A stretch of DNA of 64,000 nucleotides, from the NCBI GenBank assembly GCA_022560025.1, contig JAFISE010000101.1, forward strand, positions 1-64,000, read 5' to 3'. Origin of the DNA: Stagonosporopsis chrysanthemi (lineage: Eukaryota; Ascomycota; Dothideomycetes; Pleosporales; Didymellaceae). This document shows, piece by piece, positions 21,697 to 31,259 of the stretch (positions within the stretch are counted from its first letter, which is position 1; each line of letters begins with the position of its first letter). The position numbers were made by a program, and so were the translations under genes. Under the pieces are notes generated by a model, which did no database searches, had not been told where the DNA came from, and saw nothing but the letters and a program-made list of their open reading frames with translations.

Positions 21697-22685
21697 ATTG
21701 TATTTTCCGCGTTTGCGAACAGGCGCAACTCAGACTCTGCACCTTCATCAGTGCGAAGTTGTCACGAGCAAATTCATTTCCATGGTGCCAGCCAGACTGA
21801 ACCTGGTTGCACATCTATGGGCAGAACGGATGCACGGTGCCTCCTCTGATGAGTCCAACTCACATGAGGCGCTTGGGCGATCTTATCCCGAATGCAGCGT
21901 CCGATTCATCTTTAGACCTGGGTTTCTTTTGGACTCTATTTTGAAGCGAAATCTGGCTGATATCCTAGAGTAGGCATTCACACGTCATCTGGCCTTCACA
22001 CTAGCAGCGCAGATGTGAGATCCGATGGGATCACAGAGGCGGTTACACTTGTTTTCATTCGTTCCATTGCTGGCTCGAAGACCATAAAGGCGGCGTTCAT
22101 AGAGGTGTTCGTGGGCGAGCGTATTATCGTTTCGATGGGTAATTGATCTTGTATTCTCTATAAACTTCCATCGTGGATGATGATAATGTTTGTGACGTCT
22201 GAGCTTGCTTTGGTGCAAATACACATATGCTCGCAGCCGTGCTACGACTTGTAGGTCGAGATGCTGTTGATGCCAAGCATCAAAGTCAAGGGGCACTGGT
22301 TCTCCACGTGCAGCATTGACGAATCAAGAGATCGCGGATACGTCAGCTTGACCGGGGGTTACCCAGAACCGACCAGCACACAGGATCGACACCATTTGCC
22401 AGTGGAACAGGTATTTCAACTTTGCTGTCAGGAAACAAACCTCCTTCCTATTACATGTCTGGAATGAATGCAACATGTGGCTCGCATGTGTCTCTGTAGA
22501 ATCAAGCCGGGGTAGGGACCGACTGAATGACGTCAGTGAATGACCAAATAATGGCATTCTGACATTTCCCATCCTTGTACCTGCGTGTACACAAACCACG
22601 ACCATACATAATGGACGTGTGAATTCCCTGGCGCATTCCTGTCATCCCCACCGTTCACTGCAGCCTGCACACTGGCGCTATCATC
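21697..22685. other. Intergenic, cyclin to membrane-protein gene
   Basis: About 1 kb without a supported gene. Short open frames on both strands have no family features. Confidence 0.45.
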
Positions 22686-24845
22686 ATGTCGTCCTCCAAC
22701 TCGAGAGATGTACCAAAACGGCGACCCGTCTCTACACAACCTGCAGCCAAGCGAGAAACTGGTGTCTCGAGGAACCTTCACCTCTTCTTTCTAGCAACCA
22801 CTGCAGTCGCTGCACTCATTTTCAAATGGCCTTTCCGGTGGATCCTATCAGGCGCGCCTCAGTTGATCTATGCGCTCCTTTTGAGCGAAGCGAGGGGCAA
22901 TCGCATCTTGCCTTTTGTTCCGCTCTGGACTATCTTCGCCACCGTCAACTTCGTTTACGCCGTTTGCTCGACATCCTGGCTCCTCTTCTGGGTCTTCTGG
23001 GCCGCGTGTTGGCCGACATTGATTGTGGCTTGCCTGTTCCAGTTCGACGCTCCCGCCAGTCTTGCAAGACGCCTGTCGCGGAAAACGTTCCTCCGAGATC
23101 TCCACTTCATCAATGATCAGATTGCATTCTTCGACCTCCCAGCTCTGGAGATTGATACAGAGGTCAAGGGTCTGTTCGTCATCCGAGGTGCTACCCTGTC
23201 ACTCTCTACTATGACGCTGGTGGCCCACGGTATTGAGGCTGGTATCAAGCTCTCCGATGAAGTCGAGCTTGGGATTCAGGTTGACAAAGTGACTGTTCCT
23301 CTCTTCCGAGAGATTCGCGTCGATGATGTGTACGCCAACATCAAGGGGGGCGAGTGGGAGGTCACGTTTGGCGATGTTCCTTACGGCAAGCCTGATCCGG
23401 CCGATGAAGACAGCGACGATTCAATGATTGTCGCAGACACTGCCATTCTCAAGGCTGCAGCCAAAGCCCGGCCCGCAGAGATGGTGAGACTCATGACAGC
23501 AGACGCGGCACCCACGGATTCAGAAGACACCAAGTCTGCCTTCTCGTCCGTGAAGCAGCTGTCCCCAGACGACAAGAAGGCAGATCAGAAGTACCGACAG
23601 TACATCAAGCACATCAACGATACAAGCTCGATCCAGATAGCGAAGAAACAGCTGATTGAGAAGTCTTTGAAGGACGAAAACAACCTTGATCCCGACAAGA
23701 TTGATGATCTTCGAGCAGCCATCTGCGCGCAGATCCATAGCGGACCGTCGATCCCTCACCCGCCTTCGAGGTCTATCAGGGTGTCGACGCTCCGGAAGAC
23801 ATCGTATCCAAACGTCAAGAGATGGCTGCATCGCTTCCCGTTTCTGTACCGGCTCATGCTGTTCCCCATCTGCTACTTCCACACGGTCAAGTTCAAGTCG
23901 GTGACAGCCGCTGGATCTGGCAAGTGGTTTGTAGCACTGATGCAGAAGTATCTGTTCAAGCATTACTCGTCGCAGGACGGCGAGATTCGCAGACTCGAAG
24001 CGCGCATCTCCGCCTTCTTCGCCGAAGCCAACTTCTGCGTCGAGCTGACAAAGATTATAAGCAGCGCATCATTTCCGCTCAACACAAACTACGACATCAA
24101 ATGCAACTTCGACATGTCGGACGTCATGGCGTACCGCTCGCTGCCCGACGCGGTAGAGCTCAAGCGCGTCGTCGAACTGGGGGGTCTGGATGCGGTCCTC
24201 AACGTGCCCATTTTTCTGTTCCCGCACCACGAGCACATTTTCCCAGCACGGCCCACGGATCTCGACAAGATGTCGCTCGAGACGGAGATGGCCGAGACGC
24301 AAAACGTGTCCAAGGCGATGCAGGTGCAGAAGTCGCTCAAGCAGCTCACCAAAGACGAAGCCAACATGCACATTTCGGCGCATGCGCACCTGCCCATGGT
24401 GGTCAGCCAGGAGATGCTCAACTTCACGGCGGCGATTGTCAAGGCGACCAAAGTGATTGAGAGCGACAAGGACTACGAGGAGGCGAAAGTGCTGCGCGAG
24501 CTGAAGCGCATCAGCAGCAGCGTGTCCGACTCGGAGTCGGTGTCGAGCGTCAACAGCGTGGCGTCGGACGCGACGGTCAGCGAGGACAAGAGCTTCAAGG
24601 CGTTCCTGCGCAAGGTCGACACGGGGTTCAAGGACGCGGGGCAGAAGACGGCGGCGGGCATGCGCAAGGCGGGCGTCAGCACCGTGTCGGCCATGGCGAA
24701 CGACCGGTGGATTGCGCGGCTGGTGGGCAAGGTGACGAGGAAGCTGGAGAAGGCGCAGGGCGAGGTGGGGTATTCGGGCGATGTGCCGATTGCGCTGGCG
24801 CCGTACCGGGAGAGGCATGAGGATGACGTGAAGATCTTGCCGTGA
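22686..24845 (+). CDS. Conserved fungal membrane protein of unknown function (719 aa)
   Basis: I do not recognise a named family. The single exon encodes 719 aa. Residues about 28-125 hold several hydrophobic stretches (NLHLFFLATTAVAALIF, PLWTIFATVNFVYAV, WLLFWVFWAACWPTLIVACL), suggesting three or four membrane helices. A soluble part then begins with FLRDLHFINDQIAFFDLPAL. It contains an alternating beta-strand region (TEVKGLFVIRGATLSLSTMT, VELGIQVDKVTVPLFREIRV, YANIKGGEWEVTF) that resembles lipid-transfer or chorein-like strands, which is only an impression. The middle is acidic and Lys-rich. The C terminus is low-complexity Ser/Val/Asp followed by a basic segment. Codon use becomes strongly GC3-rich toward the 3' end, as in the next two genes. 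Confidence 0.8.
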   Translation: MSSSNSRDVPKRRPVSTQPAAKRETGVSRNLHLFFLATTAVAALIFKWPFRWILSGAPQLIYALLLSEARGNRILPFVPLWTIFATVNFVYAVCSTSWLLFWVFWAACWPTLIVACLFQFDAPASLARRLSRKTFLRDLHFINDQIAFFDLPALEIDTEVKGLFVIRGATLSLSTMTLVAHGIEAGIKLSDEVELGIQVDKVTVPLFREIRVDDVYANIKGGEWEVTFGDVPYGKPDPADEDSDDSMIVADTAILKAAAKARPAEMVRLMTADAAPTDSEDTKSAFSSVKQLSPDDKKADQKYRQYIKHINDTSSIQIAKKQLIEKSLKDENNLDPDKIDDLRAAICAQIHSGPSIPHPPSRSIRVSTLRKTSYPNVKRWLHRFPFLYRLMLFPICYFHTVKFKSVTAAGSGKWFVALMQKYLFKHYSSQDGEIRRLEARISAFFAEANFCVELTKIISSASFPLNTNYDIKCNFDMSDVMAYRSLPDAVELKRVVELGGLDAVLNVPIFLFPHHEHIFPARPTDLDKMSLETEMAETQNVSKAMQVQKSLKQLTKDEANMHISAHAHLPMVVSQEMLNFTAAIVKATKVIESDKDYEEAKVLRELKRISSSVSDSESVSSVNSVASDATVSEDKSFKAFLRKVDTGFKDAGQKTAAGMRKAGVSTVSAMANDRWIARLVGKVTRKLEKAQGEVGYSGDVPIALAPYRERHEDDVKILP

Positions 24846-25050
24846 GGGAGTGTCTTTTGCCGTGAGGGGGAGATGTGATACCCTGGATTGTAGCATAGCG
24901 GACTGCACAGCGGACTATGGCATGAATCTAATCTAAATCTGAAATTGATCCTGAATCTGGTGGATGTGAGAGCCTGTCCCCGAGCATGTCGAGAGTCCAA
25001 GTGAAGTGAATTGTAGGGTATATACAAACGTCTAGTCTAAACTCGTGTCC

Positions 25051-25070
25051 TGTCTTGTCTTGTCTTGTCT
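25051..25070 (+). repeat. TGTCT pentamer repeat, four copies
   Basis: Four perfect copies of TGTCT lie just downstream of the tRNA methyltransferase stop, which is on the minus strand. They are followed by related but diverged CATGTC/CACGTC sequence. Confidence 0.8.
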
Positions 25071-25108
25071 TGCCTGGTCACGTCACATCATGTCATGTCG
25101 CGTCACGT

Positions 25109-26587
25109 CTATGCACCCTCAGCCTCGGCCTCACCCTCTGCCTCGCCCTGCTTGTCCTGCCGCAGGGTGCTCGTCGGGACCTCGCTCTGCAGGCCCTCGC
25201 CGGACCCGGGTTTCTTGAAGACGGCCTGCATCCAGCAGCGGTACATTTTCAGCCGGCGCTGGCGGTTGACCAGCATGCGTCTGTCGACGCCGAAATGCGC
25301 CACGTCGAAGGCGGGCCGTGGCTCCTGCTGCGCGCCGTCTACAGCCAGCGCGCTCGTCTTGTGCACCAGGGCGTCCTCTTCGCCCTCGGCGTCAGCGTCA
25401 GCGTTAGCGTCAGCGTCAGCGTCAGCGCCACCCTCGTCTGGCCCGTTGGATGTATTCCCCACCGCCGCATCGCCGCCCCAGATGTGCCGCAGTTCGTCTT
25501 GCTCGAAGAAATACACGCGCGTGCCATCGCCGCGGACGTAGAAATTCTCCTCCATCCAGCGGCCCTTTTTGAAGCGCACCTGGGCCAGGTCGCCGCGGCC
25601 GTAGTCGCGGAAAAGCACCTGGCCGCCGGGCTTCAGGACGCGCCACACGTTGCGCACGGCCTGGTCCCACTGGCGCGGGTTCAGGGCGGAGAAGATGAAG
25701 ATCATCAGCACGACGTCGACGCTGCCCTCGGTCAGACCGGGGGGCAGGCCGGCGTTGTCGCTGGTGGGCGAGGCGGCGACGTCCCAGACGTCGGCCTGGA
25801 TGTGGGGGGTGGCGTAGAGGTCGTGGTTGCGGATGAGGTCGACGGCGGTCTTGCTGAAGTCGCAGGCGTGGATCTTGAGGCGCGGGTTCTGGCTGCTCTG
25901 CAGGATGGGGAAGGCCGAGTTGCCGGCGCCGGCGCCGACCTCGAGGACGGTGGCGGCGGGGGCGTCGGGGCGGGCGAGGTCGCTCAGGACGGGGAACTCG
26001 TGGGCGAGCCACTTGCGGTTCTTGAAGAAGTTGGTCTTGTTGTTCTTGTAGAAGGTGTTCCACCACTTCTCCGGGTAGTCGTTGAAGCGCTTGCGGTCAA
26101 AGTCGGAGACGGGGTCGGCGCGCTGCTTGGAGAACTGGTCCTCGCTGAAGGCCTTGTACGTGTCGTCGACGACGACGTTGTCCCAGGCGTTGAACTCGAA
26201 GATGTTGTCGCCCTCCTCGAGGATGCGCGAGCCGAAGGAGAAGGGGTCGGCGCGCTTCTGGTTGTTGGCGGGGTCGTGGGAGCGCGAGGCCGGGTTGCGG
26301 ACGGGCTGGATGGCGGCGGGCACGCCGTACGCGTCGTTCTCGGCGGCGTCGGCGGGCGCGGGGGGCGGCGTGGTGGCCGGGGCGGTGGCCGGGGCGGTGG
26401 CAGTGGACGTGGACGTGGACGTGGACGTGGGCTTGTCGGCGGGCTTCTGGGCGACGGGGTCGACGGTGACGGCGAAGCGCATGTGCTCCATGGCCCTGGA
26501 CAGCTGCTGCTTGGGGTGCTGCTTGGTGGAGACGCGGTTGTCGGTGGCAAAGGGGCCGGCGGGCGGCTCGTCGCGACGCGAGGCCAT
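25109..26587 (-). CDS. tRNA(Thr/Ser) N3-methylcytidine-32 methyltransferase (Trm140/METTL2-like)
   Basis: SAM-dependent enzymes of this family make m3C at position 32 of the tRNA anticodon loop. The single exon gives 492 aa from the ATG at 26587. The conserved N-terminal block is GDNIFEFNAWDNVVVDDTYK, then EKWWNTFYKNNKTNFFKNRKW. SAM motif I is VLEVGAGAGNS. Later motifs are KIHACDFSKTAVDLI, VDVVLMIFIFSALNP, NVWRVLKPGGQVLFRDYGRGD and the C-terminal YVRGDGTRVYFF. An Asp/Ala repeat from hexamer DNA precedes the last 90 residues. An in-frame ATG at 26695 would add 36 low-complexity residues (AATST repeats). I prefer the shorter form, but a mitochondrial presequence cannot be excluded. It is divergent from COQ10. 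Confidence 0.88.
   Translation of the reverse strand: MASRRDEPPAGPFATDNRVSTKQHPKQQLSRAMEHMRFAVTVDPVAQKPADKPTSTSTSTSTATAPATAPATTPPPAPADAAENDAYGVPAAIQPVRNPASRSHDPANNQKRADPFSFGSRILEEGDNIFEFNAWDNVVVDDTYKAFSEDQFSKQRADPVSDFDRKRFNDYPEKWWNTFYKNNKTNFFKNRKWLAHEFPVLSDLARPDAPAATVLEVGAGAGNSAFPILQSSQNPRLKIHACDFSKTAVDLIRNHDLYATPHIQADVWDVAASPTSDNAGLPPGLTEGSVDVVLMIFIFSALNPRQWDQAVRNVWRVLKPGGQVLFRDYGRGDLAQVRFKKGRWMEENFYVRGDGTRVYFFEQDELRHIWGGDAAVGNTSNGPDEGGADADADANADADAEGEEDALVHKTSALAVDGAQQEPRPAFDVAHFGVDRRMLVNRQRRLKMYRCWMQAVFKKPGSGEGLQSEVPTSTLRQDKQGEAEGEAEAEGA
25391..25429 (+). repeat. GTCAGC hexamer array inside the tRNA methyltransferase
   Basis: About 6 copies of GTCAGC, one diverged to GTTAGC. On the coding (minus) strand they encode alternating Asp-Ala with one Asn, a spacer near the C terminus. 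A multiple-of-three unit keeps the frame when copies change. Confidence 0.88.
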
Positions 26588-26880
26588 GGTGCGGGTGCGG
26601 TGCGCGGGTGAGGTGCTCGTTGCTGCGGTGCTCGTTGCTGCGGTGCGGGCGTCCGCGGGGTCGAGGGTGAGAATAAATCGATAAGAATTATTCATGGCCC
26701 GCTAGCATCCCGCCAGGCGCCAGGCGGGCCCTGACAGGTAGACAGGCGGCGACAAGGGTCCTGCGCCGCCGGTCCATGACGACTTGGCTGCCCTCTCCCT
26801 CTCCCTCTCCCTCTCCCCCCAGCGCGCACCCAACACCGCCATGCGCCGGTGACACACACCCAAACCCGCTCCCCTCCGCA
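26588..26880. promoter_or_regulatory. Divergent promoter, tRNA methyltransferase / COQ10
   Basis: A short bidirectional interval containing a CCCTCT polypyrimidine array at 26791-26814 just upstream of COQ10. Such tracts are common in fungal core promoters. The left part could be coding if the longer methyltransferase start at 26695 is used. Confidence 0.5.
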
Positions 26881-27594
26881 ATGGCGACGCTCACGCTCAA
26901 GCCCCTCGGCCGCCCCGCGCTGCTCCACCCCCGCCCGACCCTCACGCGCCACTTCCTCCCCAACATCTTCGCCGCCAGCAGCCCGCCCCCCGCCATCCAG
27001 ACCCTGCGCGCCTCGCGCACCCTGCCCTACCCGAGCGCGCCCATCTACTCCATCATCGCCGACGTGCCCTCGTACGCCTCGTTCCTGCCCTACTGCTCCC
27101 GCAGCACCATCACCCACTGGTCTGCCCCGGACGCCCGCACCGCCCGCCGCTGGCCCAGCATCGGCGTCCTGACCTCGGGCTTCGGCTCCCTGACCGAGAG
27201 CTTCACCTCGCGCGTCTACTGCGTCCCCGGCCGCGTCGTCGAGAGTGTTGGCGGCCACACCACCACCGCCCTGCCGCCCGACCAGATCGCCCACCACCTC
27301 GACGCCGCCCCGGGCCAGCCCGTGCAGACAGAGGGCAGCGAGGGGCTGCTGACCCACCTGAGGAACACGTGGACCGTCGAGGACGTCGGCAACGGCCACA
27401 CGCGCATCGAGCTGGTGCTGGAGTTCCGCTTCCAGAACCCGCTGTATGCCGCGCTGAGTGCCGGCGCCGCCCCCAAGGTCGCAGATGCCATGGTGAGGGC
27501 CTTTGAGGAGCGCGTCGACGGATTGTTGAGGGAGAATCCGGACATGGTGACTGCAAGGCTGGAGGACCTGGATGGCAGTCGCTTGAAGAGGTAG
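26881..27594 (+). CDS. COQ10: Coenzyme Q-binding protein Coq10 (START-like)
   Basis: Coq10 is a mitochondrial inner-membrane START-domain protein that binds ubiquinone and supports its delivery and synthesis. The single exon encodes 237 aa. Residues 1-35 are Arg-rich without acidic residues (PLGRPALLHPRPTLTRHFLP), a good matrix-targeting sequence. The domain shows the family hallmarks ASRTLPYPSAPIYSIIADVPSYASFLPYC and SFTSRVYCVPGRVVES, with LLTHLRNTWTVED and ELVLEFRFQNPLYAALS later. The ATG at 26881 has a good context. An upstream in-frame ATG at 26776 would add proline-rich sequence encoded by the promoter polypyrimidine tract, which is unlikely. Confidence 0.92.
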   Translation: MATLTLKPLGRPALLHPRPTLTRHFLPNIFAASSPPPAIQTLRASRTLPYPSAPIYSIIADVPSYASFLPYCSRSTITHWSAPDARTARRWPSIGVLTSGFGSLTESFTSRVYCVPGRVVESVGGHTTTALPPDQIAHHLDAAPGQPVQTEGSEGLLTHLRNTWTVEDVGNGHTRIELVLEFRFQNPLYAALSAGAAPKVADAMVRAFEERVDGLLRENPDMVTARLEDLDGSRLKR

Positions 27595-27698
27595 TGTATG
27601 AATAGGGGGCATCTGTACAACAACAACAACAACAACACTGCTGCATTTGCATGGCCGGAGCATATAGAGTTATAGAAGTTGCCAGTCGTCAGAGCAAC

Positions 27699-27900
27699 TG
27701 CATTGTATATTACTGCATTGCATTACTGCATTGCATTACTGCATTATGTTACTGCATTACATTACCGCATTACATTACTGCATTGTATTCCTGCATTACG
27801 TTCCTGCATTGTATTCCTGCATTACGTTCCTGCGTTGTATATGAAGACTGCATTGTATTCCTGCATTACGTACTGCGCTGTATATTACCGCACAACATCA
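27699..27900 (+). repeat. 13-bp minisatellite between COQ10 and ADH
   Basis: About 14 variant copies of a 13-bp unit (TGCATTGCATTAC and relatives such as TGCATTACGTTCC). The array degrades into CTGCACTGTACAT copies that run up to the stop codon of the alcohol dehydrogenase gene at 27926. A short CAA repeat lies just before it (about 27617-27634). No coding function. Confidence 0.88.
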
Positions 27901-27925
27901 CTGCACTGTACATCTGCACTGTACA

Positions 27926-29178
27926 TCACGCCAACGCCGCGCCCCCCACATTCTCCTTCTCCCGCCTAACCTGCTCCGCATCCACAACCACAACCCCCTT
28001 GCCCTTCATCTTCCCGCTCTCGGCGAGATGCACCAGCTTCCCAATCTCCTCCAGTCCCTGGAACGCATTCGCATTCACCGAGATGCCGTGCTCGGCCACA
28101 AGCTGCAGCATCTGCCGCGCTTCCGCCGGCGACGAGATGAGCGACCCGCGCACGCGGATGTCGCGGAAAATGAGCTCTTGGAAGGGCACCACGACATTGT
28201 CCGGCTGCTTGCGTCAGTGACTCGGTCGCGTGGAGAAGAGGGGGAGAATGCAGTCGTCAGTGACTCGGTCGCGTGGAGAAGAGGGGGAGAATGCAGTGCT
28301 CCGTCTCGCGGAGAAGAAAAGGGGGGAGACCGCACCTGTGCAATCTGAATCACCGTGCCGTGCATTTTGGTAACCGCGCACGCTGTCTTCATCGCGTCTT
28401 TTGCATCGCTGACGTTCAGCGTGCACGTCGCGCCTTCGCCGTTGGTGACGGCGTGGACCTGCTTGACCACTTCATCATGACCGTCCCGCGCGTCGATGAC
28501 CACGTCTGCGCCGCCTTGCCGTGTCAACTCGAGACCCTCGTCTCGCGCGTCGATGCCGACGACGTTCAGTCCCAGCGCCTTTGCAAACTGCACGCCCAGA
28601 TGCCCCAGCCCGCCGCCACTGCCGGTCATGGCAAGCCACTCACCCTTCTTGACGCCCGACAGCATGACTCCGCGGTAGATGGTAATGCCCGCGCACGCCA
28701 ACGGCGCCGCCGTCTCAAAAGACACCGTGTCAGGCAGCACCGCAGCCGTCCGCGAGTCGATGCGCGCATACTCTGCAAAGTGGCCGTGCGTAGTCACGCC
28801 CACGTACCCTCCACTCCGGGCGCAGTATTGGCTGTAGTCCTCCGGCCCCAGACAGTCCGGACACGTCCCGCAGGGGTGGAACAGGATTCCTGCCATGACC
28901 CGGTCGCCTGCCTGGAACCCTGACACCTCTGCCCCCACGGCGACTATGGTCCCGGATCCCTCGTGTGAGCCCGTGCAGGGCAACTCGGTCCCCATGATAC
29001 CCTCAGATACCATGAAGTCTGTGTGGCATAGCGACGCAACGGCGACTTTGATCAGCATGTCATGTGGGCCCAGCTCTGAGGGCACGGGGACCTTGTGGAC
29101 CTTGTACGGTTTGTTGAATTCCGTGACCTGCGCTGCAAGCATCTCTTTCGGTATGTTGGACGACATGACGGCAGACAT
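27926..29178 (-). CDS. Zinc-dependent alcohol dehydrogenase (MDR family)
   Basis: NAD(P)-dependent medium-chain dehydrogenase. Exons 29178-28336 and 28207-27926 flank a 128-nt intron and give 374 aa. The catalytic zinc ligands are in SLCHTD and GSHEGSG plus a later Cys (LACAG). The structural zinc site is CGTCPDCLGPEDYSQYC. The nucleotide-binding loop reads TGSGGGLGHLGVQFAKALG, followed by an acidic residue in VVGIDARDEG, favouring NAD. The splice joins VIQIAQ to QPDNVVVPF. The intron contains a perfect 43-bp tandem duplication. The C-terminal residues run to within a few bases of a minisatellite. It lies beside a Zn2Cys6 regulator and a fatty-acid oxygenase on the same strand. Its substrate cannot be inferred. 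Confidence 0.92.
28212..28297 (-). repeat. Perfect 43-bp tandem duplication in the ADH intron
   Basis: Bases 28212-28254 and 28255-28297 are identical. A weaker third partial copy follows (about 28298-28325). The duplication lies wholly inside the intron near its 3' splice site and leaves both exons intact. Confidence 0.93.
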
Positions 29179-29492
29179 TTACAGCTGTGAAAGCGAAGCG
29201 GTCTGTCCTGAGGTTCTCCTGAGTGGCGCTGTAATCGGTGTCGACATGCTTCATGGCCATGGCAGCAGGACTGGCGCTTTAACGCATCGCCAGCTCTAGC
29301 TGGAGCTGCTCCGACAGCATTTCCTGGACCGTATGACAATTTCCGGACAACAGTGACGTTGATGTCTTTAAATCCGTGAGGTAGTGCCGGGAGTGGGAGT
29401 TAGCTTCGGATGCACCTCCGGCGACTCACAGCCTGAAGTATGCAGGCTGATCATGGGCGCTTCAGACACTTTCTCTTTGTCGTGGAGGGGTT
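29179..29492. promoter_or_regulatory. Upstream region of the ADH gene
   Basis: This 314-bp gap follows the regulator stop and precedes the ADH start, both on the minus strand. It should hold the ADH promoter. No unique Zn2Cys6 site (CGG inverted or direct repeat) is obvious enough to call. Confidence 0.4.
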
Positions 29493-31259
29493 TCAAATGT
29501 CGAACACGGCATGCAAGGCTGCAACCGGGGTTTGAGACTGCTGTGACCTGGACCGTTGCAACTCCTTCAAGCCGTCCGCCAGCACAACGGCCTGGCGTGT
29601 GCCAATCCGCAAGGCAATGAAATAGAGCGTGTCGATGGCGTATTGTCGCATCTCATTGCTGGAAAGGTCCGACGATCCAGCAGCATACAGAGGCCATATG
29701 AGATGGTGCATGCCCGTTGACTTGGCTGGGTCGAGAAAAGTGCCAGGCGGATGTAGCTGCTGTCGAGTGTCATCCAGCCGAACTGCCTCAGAAATCGGTC
29801 CTGCAGACACGCTACCCGAGACAAATGTTGGATACTTAGAGAAGGCGACCATGCCCGTCAGTTGCGGCACAGATGCATACATGGATGCCGTGGTGATCTG
29901 CATGACCTTCTGAGCAGCCGCGATCTGTGGCTCCACCTCTTCCCGCGAGAACAATGGAGGAACGCGTTTCCGTCCTTTCCACAACTGCTCACGAATGATC
30001 TTGTACAGGTGCATTCGGCACAGCCGAAGGTTGTTCCACATTTGCGCAATCCAGGCATCAACATAGACGTGATAGAACGACCCATACACATGCTCAGAGG
30101 GCTGGCGAAGCCGAACAGTGTCATACTGCCAAATCCGGGGCATGAGCGCTTTGATGCTATCGAGCTCGCGGTCGAGGTTGATGGCTTTAGTGACCAGCGT
30201 GATTGGGTCGCCCCCTTTGTCCCCATTCAAATCGATAGCATCATGCAGGAAGTTTGTGAGTCTTGTCGTCCACTGCCGTCCTTGGACGGTGTAGTCCGAC
30301 GTCGGGTTGCAGTAGTCGTACAACTCGCGCAGCCCGGCAGGAACCGGGGTGCCAGACTCGAGGCTCACGAGTTGCGCAATGCCGTAGAACTGGTGGAAGA
30401 TGCGCCTCGCAGTGCTGCTCTGGAACTGCTCCTTGCCCCGAAGATTGATCAGCGCGCTCGCACCTTGCACATGCTTGGCCCACGCCTGTACAGATCGCTT
30501 GTCGTGGAATACGAAGTTCTCGTACAGGCCCAGCATGATGACGGAGATGAGCGTGCTATCCTTCACCGCAGTCTCTTTGACGCGCAGCGCGCTGTTTGTC
30601 ATCTGCAGAGCCGAGCCGTAAGCAGCAGATGCCCTCGCTGCAATCACCGAGTTCTTGGTGGAGTTGGCGAGCGCCGCTAGACTGGCAGCGTTGACACTGT
30701 TTCGAAGAACATCTTCACAATCGGGGCTGCACATGGCTTCGAGAACCCACTCGTACTGCCCTCTTGGTACAAGCGCTGGTTGCGAGACATGGCTCGCAAT
30801 GAAGAACCCTAGAGCTTGGTCCTCGATCGATGGCGTGATCTCTCTAACCATGCTGTCCGGTGTCGGGTAACTCGACGTTTGCGAACTGACAATTTCCAGG
30901 TTCTGAGACTCTCCGTCCACGTGGAATTCGAAGGATACTTTTGAGCCATCGGTCTCTGGACACCGTCTCGCGCTGGATTCTGTACCGGATTGGGGGTTTT
31001 GCATCGCAAGGGCTTGGTACTTCTTCTTTGCCTTCTTCGCGACGACTGCAGTCTCGTCCTTGAACATCATCGACAAGGCATCGCGGTAGCCATGGCAGTC
31101 TTGACCAGAGCGGATGCATTGTGAGCACGAAGGTCGTTTCTGGTCGCACTGTTTCCACGTCAGCGAACCGACCTGGGCCCTGGGGTTCAACCAGCACACC
31201 TTGACCTTCCTATTCCTGCAATGCTTACATCCTTTCGAGGGCCTTCCAACATTCGGCAT
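29493..31259 (-). CDS. Zn2Cys6 transcription factor next to the Ppo and ADH genes
   Basis: Fungal binuclear zinc cluster regulator. Exons 31259-31200 and 31148-29493 (51-nt intron) give 571 aa. The intron falls inside the zinc cluster, after NRKVK, and splicing gives CKHCRNRKVKC then CSQC and C, spacing C-2-C-6-C-6-C-2-C-6-C. A basic linker follows (AKKAKKKY). The rest is mostly helical and matches the fungal-specific regulatory domain by features such as DQALGFFIASHVSQPALVPRG and YEWVLEAM. Retention of the intron would add an in-frame segment without stop, splitting the third Cys from the fourth. It is transcribed in the same direction as the oxygenase upstream and the ADH downstream. Confidence 0.9.
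   Translation of the reverse strand: MPNVGRPSKGCKHCRNRKVKVCWLNPRAQVGSLTWKQCDQKRPSCSQCIRSGQDCHGYRDALSMMFKDETAVVAKKAKKKYQALAMQNPQSGTESSARRCPETDGSKVSFEFHVDGESQNLEIVSSQTSSYPTPDSMVREITPSIEDQALGFFIASHVSQPALVPRGQYEWVLEAMCSPDCEDVLRNSVNAASLAALANSTKNSVIAARASAAYGSALQMTNSALRVKETAVKDSTLISVIMLGLYENFVFHDKRSVQAWAKHVQGASALINLRGKEQFQSSTARRIFHQFYGIAQLVSLESGTPVPAGLRELYDYCNPTSDYTVQGRQWTTRLTNFLHDAIDLNGDKGGDPITLVTKAINLDRELDSIKALMPRIWQYDTVRLRQPSEHVYGSFYHVYVDAWIAQMWNNLRLCRMHLYKIIREQLWKGRKRVPPLFSREEVEPQIAAAQKVMQITTASMYASVPQLTGMVAFSKYPTFVSGSVSAGPISEAVRLDDTRQQLHPPGTFLDPAKSTGMHHLIWPLYAAGSSDLSSNEMRQYAIDTLYFIALRIGTRQAVVLADGLKELQRSRSQQSQTPVAALHAVFDI

Noticed and set aside
24069..24908. 279-codon minus-strand frame
   Set aside because: Shadow of the 719-aa membrane-protein gene; His/Arg/Leu-rich composition without conserved features.
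25055..26611. 518-codon open frame on the plus strand
   Set aside because: It is antisense to the tRNA methyltransferase and is a by-product of GC-rich third positions. Its Gly/Val/Ala-rich translation has no domain, while the minus strand shows clear family motifs.
26692..27663. 323-codon open frame on the minus strand
   Set aside because: Antisense to COQ10 in GC-rich sequence; Gly/Ala/Arg-rich with no motif.
29862..30680. 272-codon plus-strand frame
   Set aside because: Antisense to the Zn2Cys6 regulator; Arg-rich with no domain.
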